A stretch of DNA of 64,000 bases from Sulfitobacter sp. S223. Lineage in GTDB: Bacteria; Pseudomonadota; Alphaproteobacteria; Rhodobacterales; Rhodobacteraceae. This document shows positions 1 to 9,661 of the stretch, one piece after another. The notes beneath the pieces are model-generated. The model was given only the letters and a program-made list of their open reading frames with translations, searched no databases and was not told the DNA's origin. The translations under genes and the position numbers were made by a program. The stretch lies in contig NZ_CP083560.1 in assembly GCF_025143825.1 (NCBI RefSeq), positions 1,674,001-1,738,000 of the forward strand, in the 5' to 3' direction. Position 1 is the stretch's first letter; every line of letters begins with the position of its first letter.

Positions 1-674
1 TTGGGCATGATCTTTATCCCGCCGCCCGGATAAAGTTCGACGCTGGCGGTGGCGCGGGCTTTGTCCGCGATGACGACATTATAGGCCATGTGAGAGGGTA
101 CTCGTTTCAGCGCGTCGAGCGCTTGCTCAACTGTGTCACAGGTCTCCAGCACATAGCGCAGAATGGTCGTGATCCCGAACCCTTCGCCGGATTCAGACCG
201 CCCGCCATAGGCCAAGGCGATGCTGAGGCCTGCATCGTTGATGCCGTCCGACAGACCCCAGATAAACTCCACCATCCCCATCACAGGTCGGCCCAGCCAT
301 TCACTGCGCAACAACAGCCCTTCGTTCAGGTCCGGTGACAGATCGTAGTTCCGCACAAGCCGCACGTCCGTCTCATCAGCAATTGCGGCAAGCGAGCAAC
401 CGCCAAGATAAGTGGGCGGACACCATGTTGACAAAAATCGCGCAGCCCGATCAGACCCGCCAGCGACCATCACCAGCCTGTCATAAACAGGCAGAAGTTC
501 CGGCATATATCGCTGCATGGCCGCGCGGCACTGCTGTTTTGTGGGGCCGTTATCACCGCCGCGCCCGATGAACCAAGCTTCATAAGCAGGCCAGGACCTG
601 TCCCAGCGGGATTGCCATTTTGGTCCTGGTGTCGGTTCGCTCACAGCATCGAACGTTAGCGTCATGTTTGTCAT
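1..674 (-). CDS. C45-type Ntn amidohydrolase/acyltransferase, partial
   Basis: The reverse strand reads open from ATG at 674 to the window edge, about 224 residues, so the C-terminus is missing. A GGCS motif near residue 91 followed by VRNYDLSPD fits the peptidase C45 family (penicillin acyl-CoA acyltransferase-like), in which Cys becomes the N-terminal nucleophile after self-cleavage. These enzymes hydrolyse or transfer amide-linked acyl groups; the substrate cannot be told from sequence. The start lies one base after the stop of the upstream esterase gene, so the two are very probably co-transcribed. The family call rests on recognised motifs only. Confidence 0.75.
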   Translation of the reverse strand, partial: MTNMTLTFDAVSEPTPGPKWQSRWDRSWPAYEAWFIGRGGDNGPTKQQCRAAMQRYMPELLPVYDRLVMVAGGSDRAARFLSTWCPPTYLGGCSLAAIADETDVRLVRNYDLSPDLNEGLLLRSEWLGRPVMGMVEFIWGLSDGINDAGLSIALAYGGRSESGEGFGITTILRYVLETCDTVEQALDALKRVPSHMAYNVVIADKARATASVELYPGGGIKIMP

Positions 675-675
675 C

Positions 676-1758
676 TCAAGTATCCTTGTGGCTTGGCTCA
701 AAGAAAAAGCGGATCATTTCCGCGCTGGCATCGGGGCCGTTGGCATCCGTGTAGGAGCCTTTGGGATTGCCGCCCGACCACGCATGCCCAAGCCCGTCGA
801 TACGCCAGTGTTCCACCAAGCTTTCGCCGTTTGGACACAAAACTGTGCTGCGGTTAACGCGGCGGCCGCAGACTGTGTTTTCTTCTTCGGTTTCAATGGT
901 CTGTCCTGTGGTGCGGGAATGCGCGTCTTGATGGATGCGGTCACCGTTGGAGGGATGCACCACGCTGTCGGCGCTGCCATGAAATACGATGGCGCGGGCG
1001 GCTTTCCCGTTGTCGTTCGCAGCCGGAGCAGTCATCGCGTTGCCAGCCATGGCGGCAAATGCTGACGGGACGCTATTTGCTGCGCCGAATGGAAGGCCCG
1101 AATGGGCGCCAACCGCGGCAAAGATGTCGGGGTGGGTTTGCCCAAGGATGACAGCCATCGCGGCACCTGCAGACAAGCCGGCAACGAAGGTCCGCCGGGG
1201 AGGCGTGTTGAACTCTGCCATAACCTGCCGCGTCAATCCGGCAAGGATGGCCGGTTCTCCGCGTTCGCGGCGCTGGTCGCCCCGACTGAACCAGTTCCAA
1301 CAAGACTGGGCATTGTCCCCACGAGATTGACCGGGATAGATCACGACAAACCCGTGCTGTTCCGCGAGGGCATTCATACCGGTGCCCGTGGCGAAATCTT
1401 CGGGTGTCTGCTTGCACCCGTGCAACATGACGACAATCCCTGTCACGCCCTGTGCCGCGGTTGAGGGCACGTAGACACGATATTTGCGGCTTCCGGCTTT
1501 GCAGGAATACTGCTCTTGGCGGAAAACCGCACCGGAGGAGATCGGAGAGACAGAGGCGTTTTCCGGCTGTGGTGTCGGGTTGAGGGATTCCGGCATGGTT
1601 GTCATTGTTGACTGGCCCGATCTACGCTTGGGGCCTGAGGTCGGGCGCAGACCATGTGCGGCCAGCGTACGGGCAACAAGAGCGTTCGCAGCACCAAGAC
1701 GTGCAGCGCGCAATTTATGGCTCGGCGGACGCCATGCGCCGACGTTGAAAATGTTCAT
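676..1758 (-). CDS. PHB depolymerase family esterase
   Basis: Encodes 360 residues of the extracellular-type short-chain PHA depolymerase/LpqC esterase family (alpha/beta hydrolase). Visible motifs are VVMLHGC for the oxyanion region, CWNWF, the nucleophile elbow GLSAGAAM near residue 193, and a C-terminal GLGHAWSGG that carries the catalytic His. The first ~80 residues are basic and low complexity with no clear signal peptide, so secretion is uncertain. The frame is open further upstream to 1881, but that would overlap the next gene; ATG 1758 has an AAGG ribosome site 9 bases upstream. It lies between an RHH gene and a C45 hydrolase in one reverse-strand operon. Confidence 0.85.
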   Translation of the reverse strand: MNIFNVGAWRPPSHKLRAARLGAANALVARTLAAHGLRPTSGPKRRSGQSTMTTMPESLNPTPQPENASVSPISSGAVFRQEQYSCKAGSRKYRVYVPSTAAQGVTGIVVMLHGCKQTPEDFATGTGMNALAEQHGFVVIYPGQSRGDNAQSCWNWFSRGDQRRERGEPAILAGLTRQVMAEFNTPPRRTFVAGLSAGAAMAVILGQTHPDIFAAVGAHSGLPFGAANSVPSAFAAMAGNAMTAPAANDNGKAARAIVFHGSADSVVHPSNGDRIHQDAHSRTTGQTIETEEENTVCGRRVNRSTVLCPNGESLVEHWRIDGLGHAWSGGNPKGSYTDANGPDASAEMIRFFFEPSHKDT

Positions 1759-1789
1759 TTGGATCATCCTTGATCTGGGGGAAGGGGGC

Positions 1790-2206
1790 TTAGCTGATGC
1801 GGTCGGCGAGGGCTTTTTTGATGGCAGAGCTTGCCTGAAGTGCGCCCAGAACCGAAATCGAACCGATCGTGGCAAGCGCAAGTTCGGGGGTCACGTCTGG
1901 ATCAATCCGCGCAAGGCCGACGACCTTGACATGCAGGATCTCTCCTGCGGCTTGAACGGCTTCAAGATCTGCACGCGAGTAGTCTCTCAGTCCCAGCTCC
2001 ATCGTGTGACGTTCAATGGATTTCGTGACGGTATCCACGTGACTATCAAGCTGTTTGCGAATTGCGGTGCGGATAAAATCACTGCGGTTAGAGTAGAAAC
2101 CTTCCTGCACAAGCAGGTCGATCCGGCCCAAATCCACATATCCTAGATTGATCGTGATTTTTTCACTGTCAGGAACCTTGTCCCGTAGCTGTCGTACGTT
2201 GCTCAT
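1790..2206 (-). CDS. Ribbon-helix-helix (CopG-type) DNA-binding protein
   Basis: A 138-residue protein whose N-terminus has the RHH pattern: a beta strand (KITINLGYVDLGRID) followed by two helices with YSNRSDFIRTAIR. The ~80-residue C-terminal part is unassigned. It is probably a transcriptional regulator of the following esterase and C45 hydrolase, 31 bases downstream. The start at 2206 is preferred because GGAG lies 6 bases upstream; an in-frame ATG at 2218 is possible but has a poorer ribosome site. Function is inferred from fold and position. Confidence 0.75.
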   Translation of the reverse strand: MSNVRQLRDKVPDSEKITINLGYVDLGRIDLLVQEGFYSNRSDFIRTAIRKQLDSHVDTVTKSIERHTMELGLRDYSRADLEAVQAAGEILHVKVVGLARIDPDVTPELALATIGSISVLGALQASSAIKKALADRIS

Positions 2207-3293
2207 GCGTTTCTCCATCTGTCTGGATGGTATATGGATGTTATTGGTTTCTTTGCAAGTGCCAAATATGTCGCTTATGCGGACTTTGGCCGGTTAAGGC
2301 AGGTGGGACTGATTTGCGTGGATCAAAAGGCGGGCGAAAAGATGGCTTGATCCAGCACGGCGAAAATTGATCTGTGTTGCGGCGTTTTTCATCCTGACCA
2401 TCGGGCCGTTACGCATTCCGCTATGCCAATGACGCCAATTCGGCCGCAAAGTAGGCGCGATGGTTGGAGCTGACCCGAACTGCCTCTGCCATCGGAATGT
2501 TTGTACAGGATGTCGGCGCTTCGGGACCGTTCTATGAAGCAACTATGCTTGCGTTATTCGGGCTGAACCGAGAGCCCGCTAGCATTTCTATGCCCGACCT
2601 GACCCTATTTGAATCCTGATGATTTGCAGCGGGTGCGCGAATAGATGGAGCAGTTTGGTCGAAAGGTATCTATCAAGGATACTCAGATTTTCGTGCCTTG
2701 CGTCCCGACGGAGGCATTTCAGTCGGACAATCTGAGCGGCAGAGACGGATGCCTACGGTTTCGCGAAGCGCGTGACGGGGATGAGCTTGGTTCTGACCGA
2801 CGTTAATGAAGTCTAAAGGCAGCACAAAAGTCCGCACAGCCTTCTTGCTGTGATTGCAGAAAAGCTGACTGGAGCGATCCTAGAATTTGACATGACGGAT
2901 TTGTACAAGCCAAAGCTACTCTATATCAGCCCGAAGTGTCAGGGCATCCGCGACTGTTCCGACAAAGAGTTTCTTGCCGATCCCGGCTTGCTGACAGAGA
3001 TGCACGCTGCTTGATCCTGTTGCCGCAAACCGCGTTTTTATAAAACCTGTCTGTTATGCCCCCTTATTAGACCATTTCTGGTTGCCACCTTTGGCTAAGG
3101 TTGTGGCCTGATCTTATTTAATAGAGGCAAAATTTTTTAATTGTGACGTTACATTCCATCTTGTCGCGGACTTGACGATACGGAACCTTGATCGTGTTTG
3201 ATAGATGCCGATGCCATGTCCTTTGCGGATTCAAACCGCCAGTCGGACCACTGCTATTTGTCGAAATTGCTGAACAATATGGAAAGAACTACG
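2207..3293. other. Intergenic stretch with decayed coding fragments
   Basis: About 1.1 kb without an intact gene. Two short open stretches on the plus strand look protein-like but are interrupted: one from ATG 2645, and one from GTG 2850 to the stop at 3012-3014 (54 codons, ending LLTEMHAA). They are probably remnants of one older gene. I cannot name the family. The last 120 bases presumably hold the promoter of the acyl-CoA ligase gene. Confidence 0.4.
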
Positions 3294-4889
3294 ATGCAAA
3301 ATTGGCCCGCTCAGATCACTGACCTGATTTCCCCCGAGACACACTTCGGGCGTGAGAACATCAAGTGCTTTGTCGATCGCCCCAGCAATCTGAATGTGAT
3401 GGTGCAGCAGTCTGTCGCGCGAAATCCCGATGGGGAGGCGGTGGTTTGCGATGATCTCCGTCTCACCTATGCCGAGCTTGACACGCAGGTCCATATGGTT
3501 GCCCTCGGCCTCAAGAATCTGGGTGTGGGCGCGGAAAGCAGGGTCGCTTTGTTGTTGGACAATAGTTCCGAATTTCTGCTTGTGCTGTTGGCCAGTTTGC
3601 GGCTTGGGGCAATTGCTGTGCCGATCAACGTGAGGGAGCAGACGCCAGAGCTTGCGCATATCCTGAACGATTGCGGTGCTTCGGTTCTGGTTCATGATGC
3701 GACCTATGCGGAAAAGCTGCCGCTAGGCCGGGACGTGCCAACACTTGAACACCGCTTTAGTGTTGGTGGGGCTTGTGATGGATCGCGCGGTTTTAATGCG
3801 CTGATCGCGTCAGGCGGGGAACTTGACGGTCCCGTAGTCTTTGAGGAAAGCGTTGCGGTCATTCTTTATACATCTGGCACAACAGGCCAGCCAAAGGGTG
3901 CGATGCTGACCCATCTCAACATCATTCACTCTGCCATGCATTTTGAGATGTGTATGGAGCTGGGAGCGGGCGAGCGTTCGTTGCTTGCGGTCCCTGCATC
4001 CCATGTGACGGGGCTTGTCGCGACACTGTTCACCATGCTGCGGACGGCTGGGTGCAGTGTCATTATGCGCAGCTTCAATGCGCCCGCATTTCTGGAGCTT
4101 GCTGCGGCGGAGAAGGTCACTCAGACGTTGATGGTGCCTGCGATGTACAATCTTTTCCTGCTGCGCTGCACGATTGAAGACTATGATCTGTCACACTGGC
4201 GTATCGGAGGGTACGGGGGGGCTCCGATGGCGGAATCCACAATTAAGGAGCTTTCGGAAAAATTGCCGAATTTGCTGTTGGTGAATGCCTATGGCGCGAC
4301 CGAGCTGACGTCTCCTGCCACCATATTGCCGTTAGGTCTAGGGACAGAGCGATCAGATAGTGTTGGTATCGCGGTGCCGTGCGGAGAAATCCGGATTGTT
4401 GATGAAAAGGGTGCAGAAGTCGCGCCCGGAGAACATGGAGAGCTGTGGATCAAGGGGCCGATGGTTGTGCCGGGATACTGGAACAATCCCGAAAAGACAG
4501 CCTCGGAATTCCACCAAGGTTTCTGGAAAAGCGGTGATGTGGGATCACGGGATGACGAAGGGTTCATCCGGTTGCACGACCGGCGCAAGGATATGATCAT
4601 TCGCGGCGGCTATAACATCTACTCAGCCGAGATCGAGAACGCGCTGACGGCCCATCCAGCCATCATCGAATGTGCCGCCATCGGGCGTCCTGATCCGGTG
4701 CTGGGCGAAAAACTGCATGTGTTCATTCAAAGCTCTGACGCCGGTCTTGATGTGGACGCGGTCAAAGCACACATTCGCGCGCTGCTGGCAGATTACAAAG
4801 TGCCGGACTTTGTGACGCTTAGCGATCAGCCGCTGCCGCGCAATGCGAATGGCAAGATCGTCAAAGCAGTCCTCAGAGAACAGGCATAG
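3294..4889 (+). CDS. Acyl-CoA synthetase (AMP-dependent ligase)
   Basis: A 531-residue ANL-superfamily ligase that activates a carboxylic acid to its acyl-CoA through an acyl-adenylate. Motifs in order: the phosphate-binding loop YTSGTTGQPKG near residue 192, GYGGAPM, NAYGATELT, the hinge region GDVGSRDDEGFIRLHDR.KD, and the catalytic lysine motif PRNANGKI near the C-terminus. The open frame extends to 3198, but ATG 3294 has a GGAA 9 bases upstream and matches the usual N-terminus. It converges on a TetR gene and is followed by a TRAP carrier, which suggests uptake and CoA activation of an organic acid; the acid is unknown. Confidence 0.88.
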   Translation: MQNWPAQITDLISPETHFGRENIKCFVDRPSNLNVMVQQSVARNPDGEAVVCDDLRLTYAELDTQVHMVALGLKNLGVGAESRVALLLDNSSEFLLVLLASLRLGAIAVPINVREQTPELAHILNDCGASVLVHDATYAEKLPLGRDVPTLEHRFSVGGACDGSRGFNALIASGGELDGPVVFEESVAVILYTSGTTGQPKGAMLTHLNIIHSAMHFEMCMELGAGERSLLAVPASHVTGLVATLFTMLRTAGCSVIMRSFNAPAFLELAAAEKVTQTLMVPAMYNLFLLRCTIEDYDLSHWRIGGYGGAPMAESTIKELSEKLPNLLLVNAYGATELTSPATILPLGLGTERSDSVGIAVPCGEIRIVDEKGAEVAPGEHGELWIKGPMVVPGYWNNPEKTASEFHQGFWKSGDVGSRDDEGFIRLHDRRKDMIIRGGYNIYSAEIENALTAHPAIIECAAIGRPDPVLGEKLHVFIQSSDAGLDVDAVKAHIRALLADYKVPDFVTLSDQPLPRNANGKIVKAVLREQA

Positions 4890-4892
4890 GGG

Positions 4893-5537
4893 TCAGGCGC
4901 GCATACCGTTTACAACGGTTTGCGCAAGGGCCTCTGCAATCAGTTTCCGGTCAGCATCTGTCTGGTCGGGCCTGATCCGGTACCAATCGACCAGACTGTT
5001 CAGCGCGCCCATGATCACCCGACCAGCGATTTTGACATCAGGAACGCTGAGCGTTCCATCGCTGATGCCGTTGCGCAGAACGTCTCTGTAAAGTTCTTCG
5101 TAATTGTTGCGTTGTGTGATCAGCTCTTCAAGCATTTTGCGCTCCGCCTCGGTGGTCGAGCCACGCAAATATATCTCGACCCCAAGACGGATGCTGCGCT
5201 GATAGGGCAGGGTGTCCATCATGACGCGTGCATGGGCAGCGGCCATTGCCTCAAGCTTTTCGTCATGCGGGATGGTCTGCGCGAGAACGGGATCAACCGC
5301 ATCAAAGCAATATTGCATCGCCTGACGGTGCACCGCGAAATAGATCGAACTCTTGGACCGGAAGTGGTGATAGACGCGCCCCTTGGTCGCCCCGAGAACA
5401 TCGGCGATATCGTCAATTGTTGCTTTCTCAAGGCCCTTCAGCATGAAGCATTGCGCGGCGGCTTCTACGATTTGTTGGCGGCTATCCGTCATCGGCGGCT
5501 GGGTTTCTAAGGTTTGAGTTTGCATCATCTCGACCAT
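4893..5537 (-). CDS. TetR/AcrR family transcriptional regulator
   Basis: A 214-residue regulator with the TetR helix-turn-helix at residues ~20-65 (IDDIADVLGATKGRVYHHF) and a variable ligand-binding C-terminal domain. It ends 3 bases from the acyl-CoA ligase stop, in convergent orientation, and is divergent from the TRAP genes starting at 5864. It may repress one or both modules in response to an acyl-CoA or aromatic ligand, but that is inference. The start is not certain: in-frame ATGs at codons 4, 5 and 16 are alternatives. Confidence 0.85.
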   Translation of the reverse strand: MVEMMQTQTLETQPPMTDSRQQIVEAAAQCFMLKGLEKATIDDIADVLGATKGRVYHHFRSKSSIYFAVHRQAMQYCFDAVDPVLAQTIPHDEKLEAMAAAHARVMMDTLPYQRSIRLGVEIYLRGSTTEAERKMLEELITQRNNYEELYRDVLRNGISDGTLSVPDVKIAGRVIMGALNSLVDWYRIRPDQTDADRKLIAEALAQTVVNGMRA

Positions 5538-5863
5538 TCTTTAAGCGCCCGCGTTTCTTCGTTGGTGTTGGTTTTGCGCGCTAAAGTTACCTTACGGACG
5601 CAATATCCATCTTCATACGTCAACTCTGCTTTTCGTGCAAAACTTTCTATTTTTCGTGTTGGCGCCAAAGGAACGAACGTGGGCTATTGACACCCGTGCC
5701 TTGTGGGCTGACACTAACATACTACTGAGAATGTTGTCGCTTTGGAAGTGAAACTGACAACAGTCTATTCGCCGACGGAGGGGCGGATAAAGTAACCATA
5801 AATGAACGGCCCGTCGGGTGCTTTGGCGCTCCGTACTGGCCACACACGTTCGGGAGGACACTT

Positions 5864-7015
5864 ATGACTTTTAATAAATCCATCGCACTCGCTGCGACAC
5901 TTGCCGCTACAGCCATCGCAGGTCAGGCCGCCGCCAAGGAACGCCTGAACTTTGCTTACGGCTACCCGAACACCTCTGCGATTGGCAAAGGTGTAGAAGA
6001 TTATGTCGCCGCGGTTTCCGAGCGTTCGGGCGGTGAAATTGATACGACCGGCTTTGCGATGTCACTGCTGAGCCTGCCGGAAACATCCCCCGGTGTCCGC
6101 GACGGTCTGGCCGATGTGGGCTTTGTACTGCCGCCATATTATCCGGCTGAGTACCCAACGACCCTGTTCCTGCATGAATTGAACCTGTTGATCAATCTTG
6201 TGGAAAACCCCACTGGCAAAGAGCCGTTGGCCTACACTGGCGCGATGATGGAATACACGTTCAACAATTGCCCTGAGTGTCTTGCTGAGAATAAAACGCA
6301 AAATCAGGTTTACACGGGCGGTGGCGTGACGCCGCTGTACAACCTGCTGTGCAAAGACGTGAGCGTGACGTCCATTGCAGACCTCAAAGGCCTGCGTCTG
6401 CGCGCGGGCGGTGCTGGTTTTGTTCGGTTCGCGGATGAGTTCGGTGCGCAAGGTGTGCGTTTGCCCGTGTCCGAAGTCTATGAAGCGCTGGATCAGGGCA
6501 TTATTGACTGCGCCATGCTGTCAGCGCCTGAATTGACCAACTACAACCTGCATGAAGTTGTTACCGACATCACGCTGGCTGTCCCGGGTGGTGCATTTGC
6601 CGGCGTGTCGTCTGCCAACGTGAATGCTGACCGTTGGAACGCAATGGACGACAAAAGCCGCGAAGCACTTCTGTGGGGTGGTAGCCACATGACAGCCGCA
6701 ACCACGTGGAACTTCTATAGCGATGACGCTTCTGCGATTGAGCATGCGCGCGAAAAAGGCATCAAAATCCATGCTGCCGAGCCAGAGCTTCTGGCTGCGG
6801 TCAAAGACTTCTCGCGCAAAGACCTGAAGACAGTCGCGGGCCTGTTCAAAGACACGTACGGCGTTGCCCGTGCGGATGAAATCGCTGCCGAGTTTGAGCC
6901 GCTTTTGACCAAATGGAACGATCTGGTGAAAGACATCGACAGCCAGGAAGCGCTTCAGCAATTGCTCTGGGATGAGGTAACGTCAAAAGTCGATCCGGCC
7001 ACATACGGCAAGTAA
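5864..7015 (+). CDS. TRAP transporter substrate-binding protein, DctP family
   Basis: 383 residues with a Sec signal peptide (cleavage near GQAAA-KE at ~24), followed by a DctP-type periplasmic ligand-binding fold (NFAYGYPN at the start of the mature protein, and LRLRAGG...RFADEFGA containing the usual carboxylate-binding Arg region). It would capture an organic anion in the periplasm and hand it to the DctQM membrane parts encoded next. GGGAGGACACTT precedes the ATG as a strong ribosome site. A stem-loop follows the gene. The ligand cannot be predicted; the neighbouring acyl-CoA ligase suggests a carboxylate. Confidence 0.88.
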   Translation: MTFNKSIALAATLAATAIAGQAAAKERLNFAYGYPNTSAIGKGVEDYVAAVSERSGGEIDTTGFAMSLLSLPETSPGVRDGLADVGFVLPPYYPAEYPTTLFLHELNLLINLVENPTGKEPLAYTGAMMEYTFNNCPECLAENKTQNQVYTGGGVTPLYNLLCKDVSVTSIADLKGLRLRAGGAGFVRFADEFGAQGVRLPVSEVYEALDQGIIDCAMLSAPELTNYNLHEVVTDITLAVPGGAFAGVSSANVNADRWNAMDDKSREALLWGGSHMTAATTWNFYSDDASAIEHAREKGIKIHAAEPELLAAVKDFSRKDLKTVAGLFKDTYGVARADEIAAEFEPLLTKWNDLVKDIDSQEALQQLLWDEVTSKVDPATYGK

Positions 7016-7039
7016 GCCAACCGGCTTTTCGATCTGACG

Positions 7040-7066
7040 GGGTGTCGCTTGTATCTGGCGACACCC
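7040..7066 (+). terminator. Stem-loop between dctP and dctQ
   Basis: GGGTGTCGC at 7040-7048 pairs perfectly with GCGACACCC at 7058-7066 across a 9-base loop, followed by TTCGTTTCC. The T-run is weak, so it may stabilise the binding-protein mRNA or act as a partial terminator rather than end the operon. Confidence 0.6.
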
Positions 7067-7097
7067 TTCGTTTCCTTCTCCATAGGGGATAGCTCTC

Positions 7098-7646
7098 ATG
7101 AACTTTATTTCGTCCGTCATCTCGCGGCTGATTGCGGGGTCGGCATCAATCGCCGGCTTGCTGGTGTTGCTGCTGGTTGTGCATGTCACCCTTGATGTCA
7201 TCATGCGGTTTGTCTTTGAGACACCGCTGAACTCTACCATTCTTTATGTTTCCGCTTTCTACATGGTTGGAATTGCCTTTCTGCCGCTTGCTGCTGTCGA
7301 ACAAAAAGACGGCCACATCGCGGTTGAGCTGCTGGTCGAGAAGTTTCCGCAAAAGCTGCAAAACTTCATTGCCGGTCTTGCACTGCTGCTGACCTTTATC
7401 GTGACGGCAACCGTGGCCGTACGCACGGGTGACGAGGCATTGGCCAAATATCTTGGTGGCGCATACTCCATCGAAGCGGGGGGTAAGGTCATCACCTGGC
7501 CCACCTATCTGTCTTTGCCCATCGGCTTTGGCCTCATGTCGATAGTGGCCGGCTGGAAGCTTGTTTGCATGATCATGGGGCGCCCGCACGGGCTGAATGC
7601 CTTGAAGATCGAAGACCCCTATTTGTCCGGCGGAGATAGCCAATGA
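7098..7646 (+). CDS. TRAP transporter small permease, DctQ family
   Basis: 182 residues with four hydrophobic segments (about residues 12-35, 50-70, 90-112 and 135-158), as in DctQ subunits. It partners the large DctM permease, whose ATG overlaps this stop codon in an ATGA arrangement at 7643-7646, indicating translational coupling. The start has GGGGATAGCTCT upstream. Confidence 0.85.
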   Translation: MNFISSVISRLIAGSASIAGLLVLLLVVHVTLDVIMRFVFETPLNSTILYVSAFYMVGIAFLPLAAVEQKDGHIAVELLVEKFPQKLQNFIAGLALLLTFIVTATVAVRTGDEALAKYLGGAYSIEAGGKVITWPTYLSLPIGFGLMSIVAGWKLVCMIMGRPHGLNALKIEDPYLSGGDSQ

Positions 7647-8953
7647 CCGAATTACAGATCGCGGGCATCTTTATCGTCGTTCTGCTGATCATGATCCTGA
7701 TGCGGATCCCGATTGGTATCTCTTTGATTGCGGTTTCGTTTTGCGGGCTGTGGTCGATGTTCAATTGGAACATCGCGTGGGGCAGTCTGGGTATTGTGCC
7801 CTATAGCTTTGCCAACTCTTGGGTGCTCAGTTCTATTCCGGCATTCTTGTTTATGGGGTTCATCTGTTATCATACCCGATTAACGCAGGGCTTGTTCAAC
7901 GCGGCGCAAATCTGGCTATCGGGACTGCCGGGCGGGCTGGCGATTGCTTCTGTTTTCGGATGTGCGGGTTTTGCCGCCGTGACTGGGTCATCTGTCGCCT
8001 GTTCGGCGGCCATGGGTAAAATTGCCGTGCCTGAAATGATGCGCCACCGCTACAGCGCGGAGCTTGCAACCGGGACGGTCGCAGCCGCAGGGACCATCGG
8101 TGCGCTTATTCCTCCGTCGATTCTGATGATCCTTTACGGCATCATCTCACGCCAGTCCGTCAGTGCCCTGTTTCTGGGGGGATTGGTCGTTGGGGTAATC
8201 ACGCTGGTTGCCTACATTGTGCTGATCATGGTGCGGGTAAAGCTTAACCCCGAACTGGCTCCCCCTGTGGATATCAAGGCGACGCCTGCCGAGAAGATCA
8301 AAGCGCTTGGTCAGACATGGCCTGTTCTGCTGATCGTGATCGGCGTTTTTGCCGGTTTGTTTGGTGGTGTCTTCACCCCGACCGAAGCGGGCGCGATCGG
8401 GGCCGTTCTATCGACTATCGTCGCATTCCTGTACCGGACGTTGACTTTCAAAGCGCTACGGATGGCCTTTACCGAAACGCTGACAACCACGGCGGCATTG
8501 CTGATTATTGCTGTCGGCGCGAGCCTGCTGACGCGTTTTCTGGCTCTGTCTGGTATCGGTGATGCACTGTCTGACGCGATTTTGGGCTTTGGTGTCTCGC
8601 CGCTGATGATCATGGTCGGGATCGTCGTCGTCTATCTTGTGCTTGGCATGATGCTGGAACCGGTTGGCGCCATGCTGCTGACGCTGCCTATTGTGATGCC
8701 GATTGTGGACGAGACGGGTTATAGCCTGCTTTGGTTCGGGGTGGTTCTGGTCAAACTTCTTGAGATCGGAATGATCACGCCACCGATGGGTATGAACGTC
8801 TTTGTGATCAAAGGGGTCGTTGGCAACATCGCATCGTTGTCGATGATCTTCAAAGGCGTGTTCTGGTTTGTGGTGATTGACCTTGTGATCGTCGCGGCGA
8901 TGATCGCCTTTCCGGACATTGTGCTGTTTCTGCCGGCGATGGTCGGGAACTAA
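7643..8953 (+). CDS. TRAP transporter large permease, DctM family
   Basis: 436 residues, strongly hydrophobic throughout with about 12 membrane segments, matching DctM length and character. Recognisable DctM stretches include GSSVACSAAMGKIAVPEM and the FTPTEAGAIGA loop, plus LEIGMITPPMGMN near the end. This is the Na+/H+-driven transport channel of the TRAP system encoded from 5864. It is the last gene of the operon and is followed 25 bases later by a hairpin terminator. Confidence 0.9.
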   Translation: MTELQIAGIFIVVLLIMILMRIPIGISLIAVSFCGLWSMFNWNIAWGSLGIVPYSFANSWVLSSIPAFLFMGFICYHTRLTQGLFNAAQIWLSGLPGGLAIASVFGCAGFAAVTGSSVACSAAMGKIAVPEMMRHRYSAELATGTVAAAGTIGALIPPSILMILYGIISRQSVSALFLGGLVVGVITLVAYIVLIMVRVKLNPELAPPVDIKATPAEKIKALGQTWPVLLIVIGVFAGLFGGVFTPTEAGAIGAVLSTIVAFLYRTLTFKALRMAFTETLTTTAALLIIAVGASLLTRFLALSGIGDALSDAILGFGVSPLMIMVGIVVVYLVLGMMLEPVGAMLLTLPIVMPIVDETGYSLLWFGVVLVKLLEIGMITPPMGMNVFVIKGVVGNIASLSMIFKGVFWFVVIDLVIVAAMIAFPDIVLFLPAMVGN

Positions 8954-8978
8954 CGTCAGAGCATATCCTGATTATTGC

Positions 8979-9010
8979 GCCTGTCCCCGTTGCTTCGGGG
9001 GCAGGCGTTT
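8979..9010 (+). terminator. Rho-independent terminator of the TRAP operon
   Basis: GCCTGTCCCC pairs with GGGGGCAGGC (8979-9006) around a short loop and is followed by GTTT. The T-run is short but the stem is strong and correctly placed just after the dctM stop. Confidence 0.65.
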
Positions 9011-9078
9011 CTGTATCCGGCGGGTGGGAGGGTCCGACTGCGGACCGGTGCGCTGCTTCTTTGAAATTGCTGCCATCG

Positions 9079-9523
9079 TCATGGCCGCCAACTGCCGCGC
9101 AGAGACCACGCGCGGGCAAGCAGGGGGCGCAAAAAGATCGGCGCAACGATCGCGACCATTAACCCAAGAGAGACGTGGGCTTAGAAACCATCACCGGTTT
9201 CGGCCTGCATGGCTTGGGCTAAGGCAAAATAATCGCAAAACCCAACATCAGACCGGCAGACATCAACACGCCGCTGCGATCCATAAGCTGCGCGTGGTCT
9301 TTCCAGCTTTCCTGCTCGACCGCTGCCAACGCTTTGGAAAGGTTAAAGTCAGATTCATGCTGGGCAGTGTATTGGCACGCATAGTAAAATCCACGGCAGT
9401 TGTGGCACAGGATGGCCCGCTGCGTCAGTTCACAGTCAAGGAATGCTCGTTTGTGGTGCAATTCGGGAAAGACCCAACAGTTGCTTTCGCAGAAGCGGCA
9501 GGCGTTTCAGGTTTTGGCCTGAT
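9079..9523 (-). pseudogene. tcuB: Decayed tcuB-like 4Fe-4S membrane protein
   Basis: The reverse strand reads NACRFCESNC, then LCHNCRGFYYACQY, a tricluster Cys pattern typical of the tricarballylate-utilisation iron-sulfur protein TcuB. It continues with AETGDGF-stop-AHVSLGLMVA, which resembles the TcuB membrane part. In-frame stops occur before the first Cys motif, after GFAIILP and within the membrane part, and there is an internal deletion, so no intact product is possible. Just upstream, 9532-9598 on the same strand reads TGHIAGKEAAAHTKL-stop, like the C-terminus of the flavoprotein TcuA. Together they mark a dead tcuAB operon. Confidence 0.65.
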
Positions 9524-9661
9524 GGAGCGCTTTATTGAGAGGATAGTTTTGTATGGGCCGCGGCCTCCTTGCCAGCGATGTGTCCGGTGGCGGTGCAGAT
9601 GGTCCTTACCTTGTCAGGGCATCATCACCTTTGTGCGTAGGAAAGCCTGACCTGGCAGGAT